Shown in pieces: positions 34,289 to 44,337 of a stretch of DNA of 64,000 bases. A model generated the notes under the pieces. It worked only from the letters and a program-made list of their open reading frames with translations. It was not told where the DNA came from and made no database searches. The position numbers were made by a program, and so were the translations under genes. Source of the DNA: Murimonas intestini. GTDB taxonomy: Bacteria > Bacillota > Clostridia > Lachnospirales > Lachnospiraceae. Every line of letters begins with the position of its first letter. Within the stretch, counting starts at the first letter, position 1. The stretch lies in the NCBI RefSeq assembly GCF_024622195.1, contig NZ_JANKBI010000008.1:62001-126000 (forward strand), given 5' to 3'.

Positions 34289-36058
34289 TCAGTCCTCCCA
34301 TCTCATGCCCGCCGTCTGCACTCCTGCAGGCAGCCTGACTGTGATCCTCGTTCCCTCACCGGGCCGGCTTTCTACCTCAAGGTCATATGTCACTCCATAG
34401 TAGAGCTGTATGCGCTGCCGTACATTTGTCAGCCCATATCCCTTTTTCCAGTCATCCTTCTCCATTCCCACGCCATTATCCTCTATCTCAAAAATAAGCT
34501 CTCCATCTGCCATACGCCCACTTATCCTCACAGTCCCCTGCCCCAGCTTCGGCTCCAGCCCGTGGTAGATGGCATTTTCTACAATGGGCTGCAGGATAAG
34601 CTTCAGCATCCTCTCTTCCATCATATCATCTGCCACATCAATCAAAAAATTCAGCTTTTCTCCATATCTCATTTTCTGTATATAGAGATAGTTTGTCACA
34701 TGGCTTACCTCTTCCTTGACCTTTGTAAATTCTCTTCCATGGTTCAGGCTCAGCTTAAAGATCTCCGACAGGGCCAGTGTCATATCCCCTGCTTCCTTTG
34801 GCCTGCCCATCTGCGTCATCAGATATATGGAATCCAGCGTATTATAGAGAAAATGAGGATTGATCTGTGCCTGCAGAGCCTGCAGCTGAGCTTCCTTCTG
34901 CCTCATTCCCGTCTCATACAGACTGTCCTTCAGGGCGAGATTCTGCTCTACCATTCTTTTAAAACGCCGCCCGATCTGGCCAATCTCATCCTCTCCAAAC
35001 TCTTCTGTAATTTTATAGTCTCCCTGCTCATCTACCTGTCTGATGGCATTTCCCAGCTTATCCAGCGGGCGGTTAATGATATGTGTAAGCAGGACGCCAA
35101 TAAGCCCTACAATGACTACAAGCACAAGACAGATACCCAGGGTTGCCATGCCGATCACATTTGAGCTCACAGCCAGGACATCTTTGTCCAGTACATAGAG
35201 GATATCCCATCCGCTCACGCTGTTTGTCATTTTTCCCACCTGCCAGCCATCCCTCATATCCAGTCCGCCTCTGTAGTAGTCCCCAATGACTCCCTTCAGA
35301 TTCTCCACAGTCCCGGCTGAAAACACTACTCTTGGCTCTCCGCCTGCTGTGCTGTCCACTACTGCATAAGAGCTGCCCTCCAGCTCTTCACCTGTTGGAA
35401 GGACTGTTCCCAGCAGGCCGCTGTCTATAGTCATTGTCAGGTAGCCTACAGGAGCAAAATTCCTCAGATTGTATATCAGCTTCACACAGTCAAAAAGTCC
35501 CGTCTCCTCACTCCTTCCCAGGAAGCATTCCTTTCCGTTGGCTGCCTGAGCCGCCTCATATACCCCCTCCTCCAGAGGTCTGTCCGTACCCAGATAAAGA
35601 GCCGGCTCTGTACTGACCACATAGCTCTTTGTATACCGAAAGCCGTTCTGGTTATCAAGCACCAGCCTGTTTACCATCAGGCTCTCCGGAATGACGGAAA
35701 GTGTCTTTTTATCCAGTTCCTCCAGGATCTCATGCTGGCGGTATGCACTGAGCTCACTAAAATATGAGGGATCCTTTCCCAGCAGCATGACAATGGAATC
35801 AGCCCTTATGTTTGATGCAGAGTCATAAATGAAATCTCTTGCTGAATGTCTGATGTTTTCAAATAATACTGTCAGGTTTTTATCATAGGATTCAATATTA
35901 TACTCATGTATTTTTACAACCTGCTGCATAGTAAGTGTCCGGGATACGTGATAAGAAATAATTCCCAGCAACAGCAGCGGCAGGATTCCAAGAAGGGCCA
36001 TATAACAGAGCAGCCTGCCCCTGATCGTCTTAAACTTCACAAATTTTCTCTTTTCCAT
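34289..36058 (-). CDS. yesM: YesM-type sensor histidine kinase
   Basis: 589 residues. A transmembrane helix near 15-35, an extracellular sensor domain (about 40-290), a second helix (MATLGICLVLVVIVGLIGVL), HAMP (NRPLDKLGNAIRQV), then the His_kinase domain with QALQAQINPHFLYNTLDSIY carrying the phosphorylated His, and HATPase motifs (ENAIYHGLEP and VGMEKDDWKKGYGLTNVRQR). This is the usual partner of YesN in gut Firmicutes and senses a sugar or its binding protein. It ends 5 bases before yesN begins. Confidence 0.92.
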   Translation of the reverse strand: MEKRKFVKFKTIRGRLLCYMALLGILPLLLLGIISYHVSRTLTMQQVVKIHEYNIESYDKNLTVLFENIRHSARDFIYDSASNIRADSIVMLLGKDPSYFSELSAYRQHEILEELDKKTLSVIPESLMVNRLVLDNQNGFRYTKSYVVSTEPALYLGTDRPLEEGVYEAAQAANGKECFLGRSEETGLFDCVKLIYNLRNFAPVGYLTMTIDSGLLGTVLPTGEELEGSSYAVVDSTAGGEPRVVFSAGTVENLKGVIGDYYRGGLDMRDGWQVGKMTNSVSGWDILYVLDKDVLAVSSNVIGMATLGICLVLVVIVGLIGVLLTHIINRPLDKLGNAIRQVDEQGDYKITEEFGEDEIGQIGRRFKRMVEQNLALKDSLYETGMRQKEAQLQALQAQINPHFLYNTLDSIYLMTQMGRPKEAGDMTLALSEIFKLSLNHGREFTKVKEEVSHVTNYLYIQKMRYGEKLNFLIDVADDMMEERMLKLILQPIVENAIYHGLEPKLGQGTVRISGRMADGELIFEIEDNGVGMEKDDWKKGYGLTNVRQRIQLYYGVTYDLEVESRPGEGTRITVRLPAGVQTAGMRWED

Positions 36059-36138
36059 GCCGCACCTCCGCTTATCCCATCTATGTCACCGGGGTTTCTT
36101 ACCTCTCGTTTATCTTACGTATCTTCTTGGCATCCGCC

Positions 36139-39100
36139 TTAGATATCCGGAATTAAACTGAGGATCACAGTCTTTATCTCAAAAGGTGTAAATGCCAGCC
36201 TGACCCTTCTGCCGTCTTCCTCCAGCGTCAGCTCCTGCTCTTCTCTCTCCAGCATATCTGAAAGGACTGCTTTTTCAGCCGGCAGTCTTGTCTGGAGTGT
36301 ACAAGAGACGCTGGCTCCCATACATTCGTATAGACGCAGTACGGTTCCCCGTCCATTCTCGGCTTTTTTTACAGTCTCTATCACCACATGTTCTGTATCC
36401 AGCACAAACCAGGACTCCCGGCTGCACTGCCCTGCAGCGGCGGTCACAGGTACATTCAGCTCATATGCCTCCTGTACAGTCCTGCTGGACATGAAACTGC
36501 CGTTCCAGCAATAAAAAGCATATGTAAACTCCTGCAGCCCCATATCCGCAGACTCGTCCGGGAATGTGGAGGATTTCAGCAGAGTAAGCGCCATGGTATT
36601 GCCTGACGCACTTATTCCATACTTGCTGTCATTTAATATGGCACACCCCCTGTTTTCCTCTTTAAGCGCACTCCATTTGTGACCGCATACTTCAAATCTG
36701 TCTCTGTCGTAATTCCTGGAAGCATGGTTGGGCCTTTTCACATAGCCAAACTGGATCTCACTGACAAGCTCATCTGGTTTTATATTTACAGGAAACTCTG
36801 CCTTCAAAAGGCGGTGTGTCTCCTTCCAGTCTATTTTAGTCCGGAATTCCACACGTCTGCTGTCATGGTAAAGACGGATCTCCTGAAGCATTTCTGACTG
36901 CCCTATTGTCCTCTCCACACAAAGAGATGAAAATACAGGGCCATTTTCTACTATGGTGATTCTGGCCTCCCCTGATACAGGCACAGGCACTTCTCTGTAA
37001 ATACTGTCAATGTCCCATGCCTCAAAATGTCCCGGTATATCCTGATACATTGCCAGATGCCCGCACGTTCCTGATGTCCATTCAGACTGATACTCTTTAT
37101 CATAGATGCCAGATACTTCACCCGCACTGTCCAGCCGGACACACAGGAATGCGTTTTCAAGTCCAAAGACTCCATTTTCCTCAAATGCGCAGCAGACAGC
37201 ATCCCCTTGCCCGCAGCGGGATGGCTCCGCTGACCGTCTGCATTTCTCTGCTTCTTTCCTTTCGGGCCGGAGCATATTCATACCACATGGCGGCAGCACT
37301 GCCTCCGCAAATCTGCCCTCTTTTCCCTTCTGCACTAATACCTCTTTTCCCTGTGCATCCCATACTCCATCCCAAGAGTCCGGTATGCGCACGACTGCAC
37401 GTCTTTCCCAGGACAGAGAATTAAAGAGGCTGATCCCCTCGCCGGAGCATTTTTGAAAAATGCTTTCTGCTGCATTTTCCTTGATTTTCGACAGCTCCTC
37501 CAGAACCTCTGCATAGTCCTTCTCAGCCCTCTCATATACCTTGTGGATAGAAGAGCCGGGCAAAATATCATGGAACTGGTTGAGCAGGACTCTCTTCCAC
37601 AGCTTTTCAAGCCGCTCCTGGGGATAGGTTTGCCCCCGGACAGCCGCCAGAGCTGCCGTCATCTCCGCCTCCCTGAGCGCAAATTCACATTTCCTGTTAC
37701 CCCTCTTTGTCCTGGCCTGGGAGGTGTATGTCCCCCTGTGGGCCTGATAGTACAGCTCACCCACATATTCCGGCTTTGTCTCGTAATCCTGGGCAATCAC
37801 ATCAAAAAAGTGGTTTGGATCATCAAACTGAACACGCGGGGCCCCCTCCACATCTTTTAATAAAAGACAGTTTTCTATATGATCCCGTGAAGCGCCGCCT
37901 CCCCCATCCCCATACCCGAATGGAAACAAAAATCTGCAAAGCCCCTGCTTCTGCGCCCTGTTCTTCCAGCGTTTTATAACTGTGTCTGCATCTGTGGCAG
38001 AGCTGTATTCTACATGTATAAATGTGGGGATCGAAGTGCCGTCTATTCCCTTCCAGTTGAAATAGTGATACGGAAATGGTTCTCCTCCATTATAAGTCCA
38101 GAATATCTTATGTGTCGAGAATCTTTCAATTCCACACTTCTTCATTATCTGCGGAAGGGCGGCGCTGTATCCAAACACATCAGGGAGCCATAACAGGCGG
38201 CTGTCACATCCCAGCTCTTCTTTAAAATACTTTTTGCCATATACCAGCTGTCTGATAAGGCTCTCCCCGGATGGAAGGTTTACGTCAGCCTCCACCCACA
38301 TTCCGCCCTCACAGATAAGCTGTCCGTTCCTGATTTTTTCCTTCATCTTCACAAACAGCTCCGGGTATCTCTCCCGGATCACTTCATAGAGATAAGGCTG
38401 GCTGAGGAGCATCCTGTACTCAGGGTACTCATCCATATGCCGCAGCTGGGCCGCCATAGTCCTTGCACATTTCCTCTGCGTTTCTTCAATGGGCCACAGC
38501 CACTCCAGATCAATATGGGCGTGTCCTACCACATGCATGACAGGAGCCGTGGAACCATTACGGCACTGCAGCCAGGGACGCAGAAATGCCCTGCAGTCCT
38601 TTATATTTTTATCAAGTTTTTCCCCGCTCTTCTCAAAATCCAGCATCCTTGCAAATCCACAGAGCGCCTGCTCCAGTTCACAGGCCCGGAGGGAGTCCGC
38701 CGGTTCGTTCTTCCATATATCATAGAGCAGCGCCGCCTCCAGCCACAGGTGATATGCCTCTTCATTCCAGACTCCCGCCGTACTTGTTCCAAGTATACGC
38801 ATGGCTTTCTTATCTTCCCTTTTCCATCTGATCCCTCCGGGAAGAGGCCCGGACGCACATTCTCCCCTCTGGGGCGGTCTTTGATGTCCTCCGTAGCACT
38901 CAGCCAAAATCTCATACTCATCACCTTCTGTTCCATCTTTTGTGACCGTGTTGTCACATAAAAAATGGTGACGTTCCAGTATCCAGTCATCCCTTCTTGT
39001 CCCAAAGCATTCTCCATTCACAAAAAGAGTTGCTTCACCCCCCAGATTCAGGTCCATGACAACTCTTTTTCCCTCCGCCCAGCTTCCCAGCACCAGCTTA

Positions 39101-39303
39101 GCGCGAAACCATCCATATTCCCACTCCCGGCCCCAAGGCATCCCCTCCCCTGCCGGGGAGAAAGGATGCTCTGCCGCCTCCTCATGACTCAGATGCATAC
39201 TTGTTGTGAAATAGCTAAATTCCAGACGCTGCACCGGTGTATAAAAACATTCCTTCAGCGTATCCAGCCACATGCAGATACGGCTTTTCCATTCATTTGT
39301 CAT
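36139..39303 (-). CDS. Alpha-mannosidase, glycoside hydrolase family 38
   Basis: About 1054 residues, no signal peptide, so cytoplasmic. Retaining exo-alpha-mannosidase. VGHAHIDLEWLWPIEET near 264-280 holds zinc ligands, and WLPDVFGYSAALPQIM near 366-381 holds the nucleophile Asp. The middle helical bundle (NQFHDILPGSSIHKVYE) and C-terminal beta domains of GH38 are present. The start at 39303 is preceded by AGGAG at some distance; a GTG 9 bases earlier is an alternative. It lies 15 bases after the GH172 gene and 80 before yesM. It probably trims imported manno-oligosaccharides. Confidence 0.92.
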   Translation of the reverse strand: MTNEWKSRICMWLDTLKECFYTPVQRLEFSYFTTSMHLSHEEAAEHPFSPAGEGMPWGREWEYGWFRAKLVLGSWAEGKRVVMDLNLGGEATLFVNGECFGTRRDDWILERHHFLCDNTVTKDGTEGDEYEILAECYGGHQRPPQRGECASGPLPGGIRWKREDKKAMRILGTSTAGVWNEEAYHLWLEAALLYDIWKNEPADSLRACELEQALCGFARMLDFEKSGEKLDKNIKDCRAFLRPWLQCRNGSTAPVMHVVGHAHIDLEWLWPIEETQRKCARTMAAQLRHMDEYPEYRMLLSQPYLYEVIRERYPELFVKMKEKIRNGQLICEGGMWVEADVNLPSGESLIRQLVYGKKYFKEELGCDSRLLWLPDVFGYSAALPQIMKKCGIERFSTHKIFWTYNGGEPFPYHYFNWKGIDGTSIPTFIHVEYSSATDADTVIKRWKNRAQKQGLCRFLFPFGYGDGGGGASRDHIENCLLLKDVEGAPRVQFDDPNHFFDVIAQDYETKPEYVGELYYQAHRGTYTSQARTKRGNRKCEFALREAEMTAALAAVRGQTYPQERLEKLWKRVLLNQFHDILPGSSIHKVYERAEKDYAEVLEELSKIKENAAESIFQKCSGEGISLFNSLSWERRAVVRIPDSWDGVWDAQGKEVLVQKGKEGRFAEAVLPPCGMNMLRPERKEAEKCRRSAEPSRCGQGDAVCCAFEENGVFGLENAFLCVRLDSAGEVSGIYDKEYQSEWTSGTCGHLAMYQDIPGHFEAWDIDSIYREVPVPVSGEARITIVENGPVFSSLCVERTIGQSEMLQEIRLYHDSRRVEFRTKIDWKETHRLLKAEFPVNIKPDELVSEIQFGYVKRPNHASRNYDRDRFEVCGHKWSALKEENRGCAILNDSKYGISASGNTMALTLLKSSTFPDESADMGLQEFTYAFYCWNGSFMSSRTVQEAYELNVPVTAAAGQCSRESWFVLDTEHVVIETVKKAENGRGTVLRLYECMGASVSCTLQTRLPAEKAVLSDMLEREEQELTLEEDGRRVRLAFTPFEIKTVILSLIPDI

Positions 39304-39318
39304 ATTTACCACCAGCTC

Positions 39319-40398
39319 CTAGATCACTTCCAGATCATTTGCCGCACCCAGTCCCGGAAACGCTGCATGGGGCTCTGTCTGGTACCAGTAGCCTACTGAT
39401 GCTATATCATCCTGAAGCGGAAGATAACGCATACCTGAACGCCAGCCAAGTGCTTGTATCGTTACTTTAAGGTCCTTCTCAAACCGTATGGGATCAGTGA
39501 TATGCCATCTGTACATGCCAAATCTCTGCTGTGACCTGTAAAGGCCGTCCGGCTTTATCACCTGGTGCAGTCCTGAATACGGTGTGGAAAAAATACCATA
39601 CTGTCCTGACGGGAACTCAAAATTCCATGCTCCACCAATATAATCCTCCGTCCCTGTACCGCATATTGTAGGATATTCGGTGTCGCCGTCCATATAAAAT
39701 TTAATTTCCCCTTCTCCCCACCAGTTACTGTTGTTTACACCCCATGCCAGATACGTTCCCACGTAGTGCCCCCTGCCGCTCACATTATCCAGCACGGTAT
39801 GGACTTCCTTATACTTCAGCGGATTGTCCCTCCGAAACTGTGCGTGAAAATATGCAGAATCCTCCGGAACCTCCGTGAGGCAGTATGTCACCTGGTAGTA
39901 CAGCACACTCTCTGCTTCTGCCAGATTCTCCATAGTTATCCTGGCTCTCCTTCTGAAGGGCATCTCCCAGTAACAGTTCAGTCCTCCTGACGGGTTTACA
40001 CATACTGCCAGCGAAGACAGGTTTGCTTTCTCACACCATCCCTGGCAGAAGAAATCTCCCACGGGTACTTCCACCGAGGGTGTTTCCTCTCCGTCCCAGT
40101 AAAACCTTATGATCAGACTTCTGAAATCTGTATGGGGACAGGTCAGCCATATATGCTGGATGGCTCCTGGTCCTTCTATGTCTGCCATTACCGCTGTACT
40201 TTTGCCCGGTATGCGCACTGAAGGCGATATTTTCCATCCCTGTCCCAGCTCTCTGGCGCATTCCGCGCCCGTCCCCTCAACAGCCCTTGCTCCGTTTCCC
40301 TTTTCCCCTGTAAAATTTTCAGGGCTGACAGAGCGTGTCCTGGCATCTGACAGCCTGGACAAATTCCCCATGCCGGTTCCTAATCCATTATAACTCAT
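39319..40398 (-). CDS. Glycoside hydrolase family 172 (DUF2961) protein
   Basis: 359 residues. The double jelly-roll of DUF2961 is recognisable: GPGAIQHIWLTCP, FYWDGEETPSVEVPVGDFF, FYMDGDTEYPTICGTGTEDY and YRWHITDPIRFEKDL. GTEDY contains the acidic residue proposed as catalytic in the family. GH172 members include alpha-D-arabinofuranosidases and difructose dianhydride enzymes. There is no signal peptide, so it acts on imported sugars. It lies between the permease genes and the GH38 gene on the same strand, and a shared substrate is likely. Confidence 0.88.
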   Translation of the reverse strand: MSYNGLGTGMGNLSRLSDARTRSVSPENFTGEKGNGARAVEGTGAECARELGQGWKISPSVRIPGKSTAVMADIEGPGAIQHIWLTCPHTDFRSLIIRFYWDGEETPSVEVPVGDFFCQGWCEKANLSSLAVCVNPSGGLNCYWEMPFRRRARITMENLAEAESVLYYQVTYCLTEVPEDSAYFHAQFRRDNPLKYKEVHTVLDNVSGRGHYVGTYLAWGVNNSNWWGEGEIKFYMDGDTEYPTICGTGTEDYIGGAWNFEFPSGQYGIFSTPYSGLHQVIKPDGLYRSQQRFGMYRWHITDPIRFEKDLKVTIQALGWRSGMRYLPLQDDIASVGYWYQTEPHAAFPGLGAANDLEVI

Positions 40399-40448
40399 TC
40401 TTATTTCCTCCTATACATTTAATTCTCATAATCGTTCAGTATCCAATG

Positions 40449-41333
40449 TCACTCTTTCACCGCCCCCATAACAATCCCGGACACAAAATATTTCTGCAGA
40501 AACGGGTAGATGGCCAGAATAGGAATCATGGAGACCACTATCTTTGCGCTGTTAAATGTCAGCGTGGACAATTGCTGCTGTCTCAGGATCTGGTCATACG
40601 TCATGTTGGCATAACGCCTGGACGTATCTGCCGTCAGAGACTGTATGTATGTCTGCAGGGGCAGCTTTTCCGGTGAATTTATATAGATCTTGCCATCAAA
40701 GAATGCATTCCAGTGATTTACGATTGCAAAAAGTGCAATTGTGGCGATCGCCGGTTTTGCCAGCGGTACAAAGATCCTCCACATTATGTACCACGGGCTG
40801 GCGCCGTCCATGGCGGCCGCTTCTTCCAGGCCTTTCGGGATCCCTTTAAAGAAATTCATCAGGATGATCACGGAGAATACAGGCACTGCGCCCGGGAGCA
40901 CCAGGGCCCATATGGTATCCATCAGCTTCAGCTGATTGATCAGCAGGAATGTGGGGATCAGCCCTCCGCTGAACAGCATGGTAAACACAACGATCCACAT
41001 ATAGATATTCCTGGAGGGAAATGCCGTCTTATCCTTAGACAGAGGATAGGCCATCATAACAGACAGGAACATATTTATGGCCGTACCCAGGATCACCCTT
41101 ACCACGGAATTCAGGAAAGAACGGAAAAACTGGGTCTCCTGGACCAGGGCCTCATATGCCGCCAGTGTAAAGTTCTTTGGGATCAGTCCCACCTTTCCGG
41201 TAAGCGCGCTTGTCTTATCGCTGAATGATATGGCCACTGTATTCAGGATCGGGAAGAGGCAGCTGGCGGCGCTGATGATCAGGATCAGCCATACAACAGC
41301 ATCAAACAGGCTGATATGTTTTCTCTTTTTCAT
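40449..41333 (-). CDS. CUT1 carbohydrate ABC transporter permease (LplC/YtcP type)
   Basis: 294 residues with six membrane helices. The EAA loop reads EEAAAMDGASPWYIMWRIFVP, the contact site for the ATPase. C-terminal KYFVSGIVMGAVKE is typical of the LplC/YtcP group. No ATPase gene is in the locus, as is usual for these systems, which share an MsmK-type ATPase made elsewhere. It starts 17 bases after the other permease gene. Confidence 0.92.
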   Translation of the reverse strand: MKKRKHISLFDAVVWLILIISAASCLFPILNTVAISFSDKTSALTGKVGLIPKNFTLAAYEALVQETQFFRSFLNSVVRVILGTAINMFLSVMMAYPLSKDKTAFPSRNIYMWIVVFTMLFSGGLIPTFLLINQLKLMDTIWALVLPGAVPVFSVIILMNFFKGIPKGLEEAAAMDGASPWYIMWRIFVPLAKPAIATIALFAIVNHWNAFFDGKIYINSPEKLPLQTYIQSLTADTSRRYANMTYDQILRQQQLSTLTFNSAKIVVSMIPILAIYPFLQKYFVSGIVMGAVKE

Positions 41334-41350
41334 ATCGTTCTCCTCCTCTC

Positions 41351-42247
41351 CTAGAAAATGCGGTAGCCGGCAAACCGGTCCGCCAGTTTATATGACAATA
41401 CGATCAGCACAAAGCTGACTGCTGATTTCAAAAGCCCCACAGCCGTACCAAAACTGTACTGCAGCTGTACAAGTCCCATCCTGTACACATAAGTGTCAAT
41501 AATGTCACCCGTCTCATATACAAGAGGTGAATACAGGTTAAATATCTGGTCAAAACCTGCGTTAAGCACATTTCCCAGGCTCAGGGTCGCCATCAGGATC
41601 ACCGTAGGCATAATAAGCGGGACAGTTATCTTTGTTATTTTCTGCATCCTGGACGCTCCGTCTATATCAGCAGCCTCATAAAGTGAAGTGTCAATATTCA
41701 TAATTGCCGCCAGATACACGATGGCGCCATAACCAAAGCCCTTCCAGACATCTGATCCTATGATAAGGGGTCTGAACCAGGTATTGCTGGCCAAAAACAG
41801 AATCGGTTCATGGCCGAACATCCCAAGTATGCTGTTAATGAAGCCGTTGGGTCCAAACATATTGCCCAGCATGACTGCCACGATTACCCAGGACAGGAAA
41901 TTCGGCAGATATACAATGGTCTGGACGCATCTTTTAAATATTTTTCTCCTGCACTCATTTAATACTACCGCAAAGAAAAGGGGCACTATAATATTCAGGA
42001 GCATCTTGAAAACAGCTATGTAGACTGTATTAAATATAATCTGCTTCGAATCCGGGATCAGAAACAGCCTCTTAAAATTCGCAAGCCCTACAAACTGGGA
42101 ACCCAGTATTCCTTTGACAGGCTCAAATTTCTGGAACGCGATCACCGCGCCAAACATGGGCACAATAGAAAATATGAGAAGGAACACCATTCCAGGCATC
42201 AGCATCAGGTGGTAGGGAAGCGTATGTCTTTTCTTTTTCACAGGCAA
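41351..42247 (-). CDS. CUT1 carbohydrate ABC transporter permease (LplB type)
   Basis: 298 residues, six membrane helices, EAA loop YEAADIDGASRMQKITKITV. Pairs with the downstream permease to form the channel. The start has no very strong ribosome site, but the length fits the family. It lies 93 bases after the binding protein gene. Confidence 0.92.
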   Translation of the reverse strand: MPVKKKRHTLPYHLMLMPGMVFLLIFSIVPMFGAVIAFQKFEPVKGILGSQFVGLANFKRLFLIPDSKQIIFNTVYIAVFKMLLNIIVPLFFAVVLNECRRKIFKRCVQTIVYLPNFLSWVIVAVMLGNMFGPNGFINSILGMFGHEPILFLASNTWFRPLIIGSDVWKGFGYGAIVYLAAIMNIDTSLYEAADIDGASRMQKITKITVPLIMPTVILMATLSLGNVLNAGFDQIFNLYSPLVYETGDIIDTYVYRMGLVQLQYSFGTAVGLLKSAVSFVLIVLSYKLADRFAGYRIF

Positions 42248-42340
42248 CCTCCATTTTATAAAAATGGGGTCTTAGCAGCTCCGCCTAACCCCATTTCCAT
42301 GTCTATTCTGTTCACTCTGCCCTTACAGCAGGGTACTTAA

Positions 42341-44059
42341 CTATTTCTGGCTGTCAACTATTTCCTGGACTTCCTGCGTCAGGATGTCACCTCCCAGAAC
42401 TCCCCATGTTTCAACAAATTCATCAAAGTAATCTACTGTCTCTTCTCCTGTAATGATCTTCAGATACATCTCATCTTCTAATTTGTCTAAATCTGCCTTA
42501 TAGTCCTGAGAAGATTTAGTCGTATAATAAAATGCTGAAGGAACCCCTACGCTCTCCGGCGCATCCAGGATAGTGGACCCAATATATCTGGCATAGTATT
42601 CTCCCCAGCCTGCGCTGTTTACATCCTTTGACTCTGCATACTCCCGGGCATATCTCCAGCTGGTGCGGTCCTGCTCCGTGGTTGTATCATCTCCCTGGAA
42701 AGTATCGTCCTTCAGATATTCTGCTATATAATGTCCTGTTTTTGGTACAATATCGTAATATTCAATATTGATATCACCTGTAGGATACTGTGCCACCCAG
42801 TTGGTGCCTGCGTCTTTATAAGGCTTCATGGCCTCTGTTCCTCCTTCCATATAACCCCGTGCCATGTCATTTTCCAGGTTCAGCATCTTGATGATTGCTT
42901 CCGGGTGCTCATATCCCTTGCGCACACAGAGGAAGTTGGCTGTCGGTGAAGGCTCCATATGTTTAAACTTACCGTTTTCATCCAGTGGTGCATTTACGGC
43001 TACCCACTCTGCCTCCGGGTGTTCCTTGGCCAGATCCTGGCGCTCAAAAGCTGTCCACCATGGGCCAAAATACATCCCTACCTGGTTGCTGTTAATCAGG
43101 GCGCTGACTTCCCCCGGATTTGTTCTTACCACAAAGGATTTATCCAGAAGCCCCTCCGCATACATATCACTTACTACTTGCAGCCCCTCTTTCATCTTCT
43201 CTGAGGTGGAACCATAATAAACTTTTCCGTTTTCGTCTTCCATCCACTGTCTTGGCCAGGCATCCATCATATTAAATATTGGCTCCAGCCCGGCATATGT
43301 CCCGTAACCCCCCACAGGCCTGACGGCATCCAGTGCGATTCCGATCGTGTTCCCTTCCCCGTTTTCTCCTGGGTCCTTTGCAATAAATTCTCTTGCAATA
43401 TTCTGGATATCTTCCAGCGTCCTGGGTTCTTCCAGGCCCAGCTTATCCAGCCAGTCCTTCCTGATCCAGAGTACATCGTGGGCATATCCAAGGCTGGCTC
43501 CCGGTATTGCCATCAGCTTTCCGTCGAATGTAAGCGGCTCCAGATTCTTCCCCTCAAACGACGCATGTGTAGCTTTCATATAATCTCCGGCACAGTTTTC
43601 ATAGGCATCTGTCAAATCTGCCAGCATATCATTGTCAACAAGTGTCTTTAGCAGGTTATAGTCATTGTTCCCGATCCAGATCATATCCGGAATCTCGCCG
43701 GAGGCAATAGCCAGGGACAGTTTATTCGTATATTCCCCTCCGTCTGCTTCCCAGAGGATATCTACGTCTATATTCAGTTTTTCCTTCAGCCAGTCAAGAG
43801 TGACATTGTCGCTGGAGGATTTCCCTTCGGGAAAATGAGGGTTCGCCATGGACACCTTTGCTGTAGTGATGGTTATTGGTTCATCATATTTTCCCAGGGG
43901 GGTCAGATCTTTATTTTCAGATGTCTTTACCACTTCAGGGGTGTTTTCTGTAATACCTGCTGTTTCAACCGTGCTTCCGCCATTCCCGCTGCATCCTGCA
44001 AATGCTGAAACCATTGCTGCCGCGGCTAACAGTACCGCTAATACTTTTCTTCTTTTCAT
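42341..44059 (-). CDS. Carbohydrate ABC transporter solute-binding lipoprotein (LplA type)
   Basis: 572 residues. Lipoprotein signal with the lipobox cysteine at residue 23 (VSAFAGC), then a Ser/Thr/Glu linker and the extracellular solute-binding fold (LDWLKEKLNIDVDIL; GEIPDMIWIGN; DVLWIRKDWLDKLG). Members of this size bind oligosaccharides and anchor outside the membrane. It is the first gene of the seven-gene glycan locus and has its own promoter, so it is likely the most strongly expressed. The ligand cannot be read from the sequence; the GH38 and GH172 partners suggest a mannose- and/or arabinofuranose-containing glycan. Confidence 0.92.
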   Translation of the reverse strand: MKRRKVLAVLLAAAAMVSAFAGCSGNGGSTVETAGITENTPEVVKTSENKDLTPLGKYDEPITITTAKVSMANPHFPEGKSSSDNVTLDWLKEKLNIDVDILWEADGGEYTNKLSLAIASGEIPDMIWIGNNDYNLLKTLVDNDMLADLTDAYENCAGDYMKATHASFEGKNLEPLTFDGKLMAIPGASLGYAHDVLWIRKDWLDKLGLEEPRTLEDIQNIAREFIAKDPGENGEGNTIGIALDAVRPVGGYGTYAGLEPIFNMMDAWPRQWMEDENGKVYYGSTSEKMKEGLQVVSDMYAEGLLDKSFVVRTNPGEVSALINSNQVGMYFGPWWTAFERQDLAKEHPEAEWVAVNAPLDENGKFKHMEPSPTANFLCVRKGYEHPEAIIKMLNLENDMARGYMEGGTEAMKPYKDAGTNWVAQYPTGDINIEYYDIVPKTGHYIAEYLKDDTFQGDDTTTEQDRTSWRYAREYAESKDVNSAGWGEYYARYIGSTILDAPESVGVPSAFYYTTKSSQDYKADLDKLEDEMYLKIITGEETVDYFDEFVETWGVLGGDILTQEVQEIVDSQK

Positions 44060-44158
44060 GTCCCAACAGTCTCCTTTACTGTGTGTTTCCCACAGGGCGG
44101 CGCCATGATCCCGGGGTATTTTTGTTTCTGACTATCCATACATGTATTTGATAATCAT

Positions 44159-44187
44159 ATTTTAGACTGTGTACCTCTGTCAGACAA
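44159..44187 (-). promoter_or_regulatory. Promoter of the glycan locus
   Basis: On the minus strand, TTGTCT (44182-44187), a 17-base spacer and TAAAAT (44159-44164). A likely site of YesN action nearby. A short palindrome ATACATGTAT lies downstream, near 44138. Confidence 0.6.
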
Positions 44188-44237
44188 GTTCACATTTTTA
44201 CGATAGTGTTTATTTTTCCCCACAGGCTTCATTCATA

Positions 44238-44266
44238 TTGATTTATCCAGTCAGTGATGCTATACT
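44238..44266 (+). promoter_or_regulatory. Promoter of the diguanylate cyclase/EAL operon
   Basis: TTGATT at 44238-44243, a 17-base spacer and TATACT at 44261-44266, about 70 bases before the ATG. Confidence 0.6.
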
Positions 44267-44337
44267 TAACTGGTACAGGTACCAAGTTTTATCAAAACAT
44301 AAAACTTCCAATTTATTATAGAGAAAGGTTCACTAAA

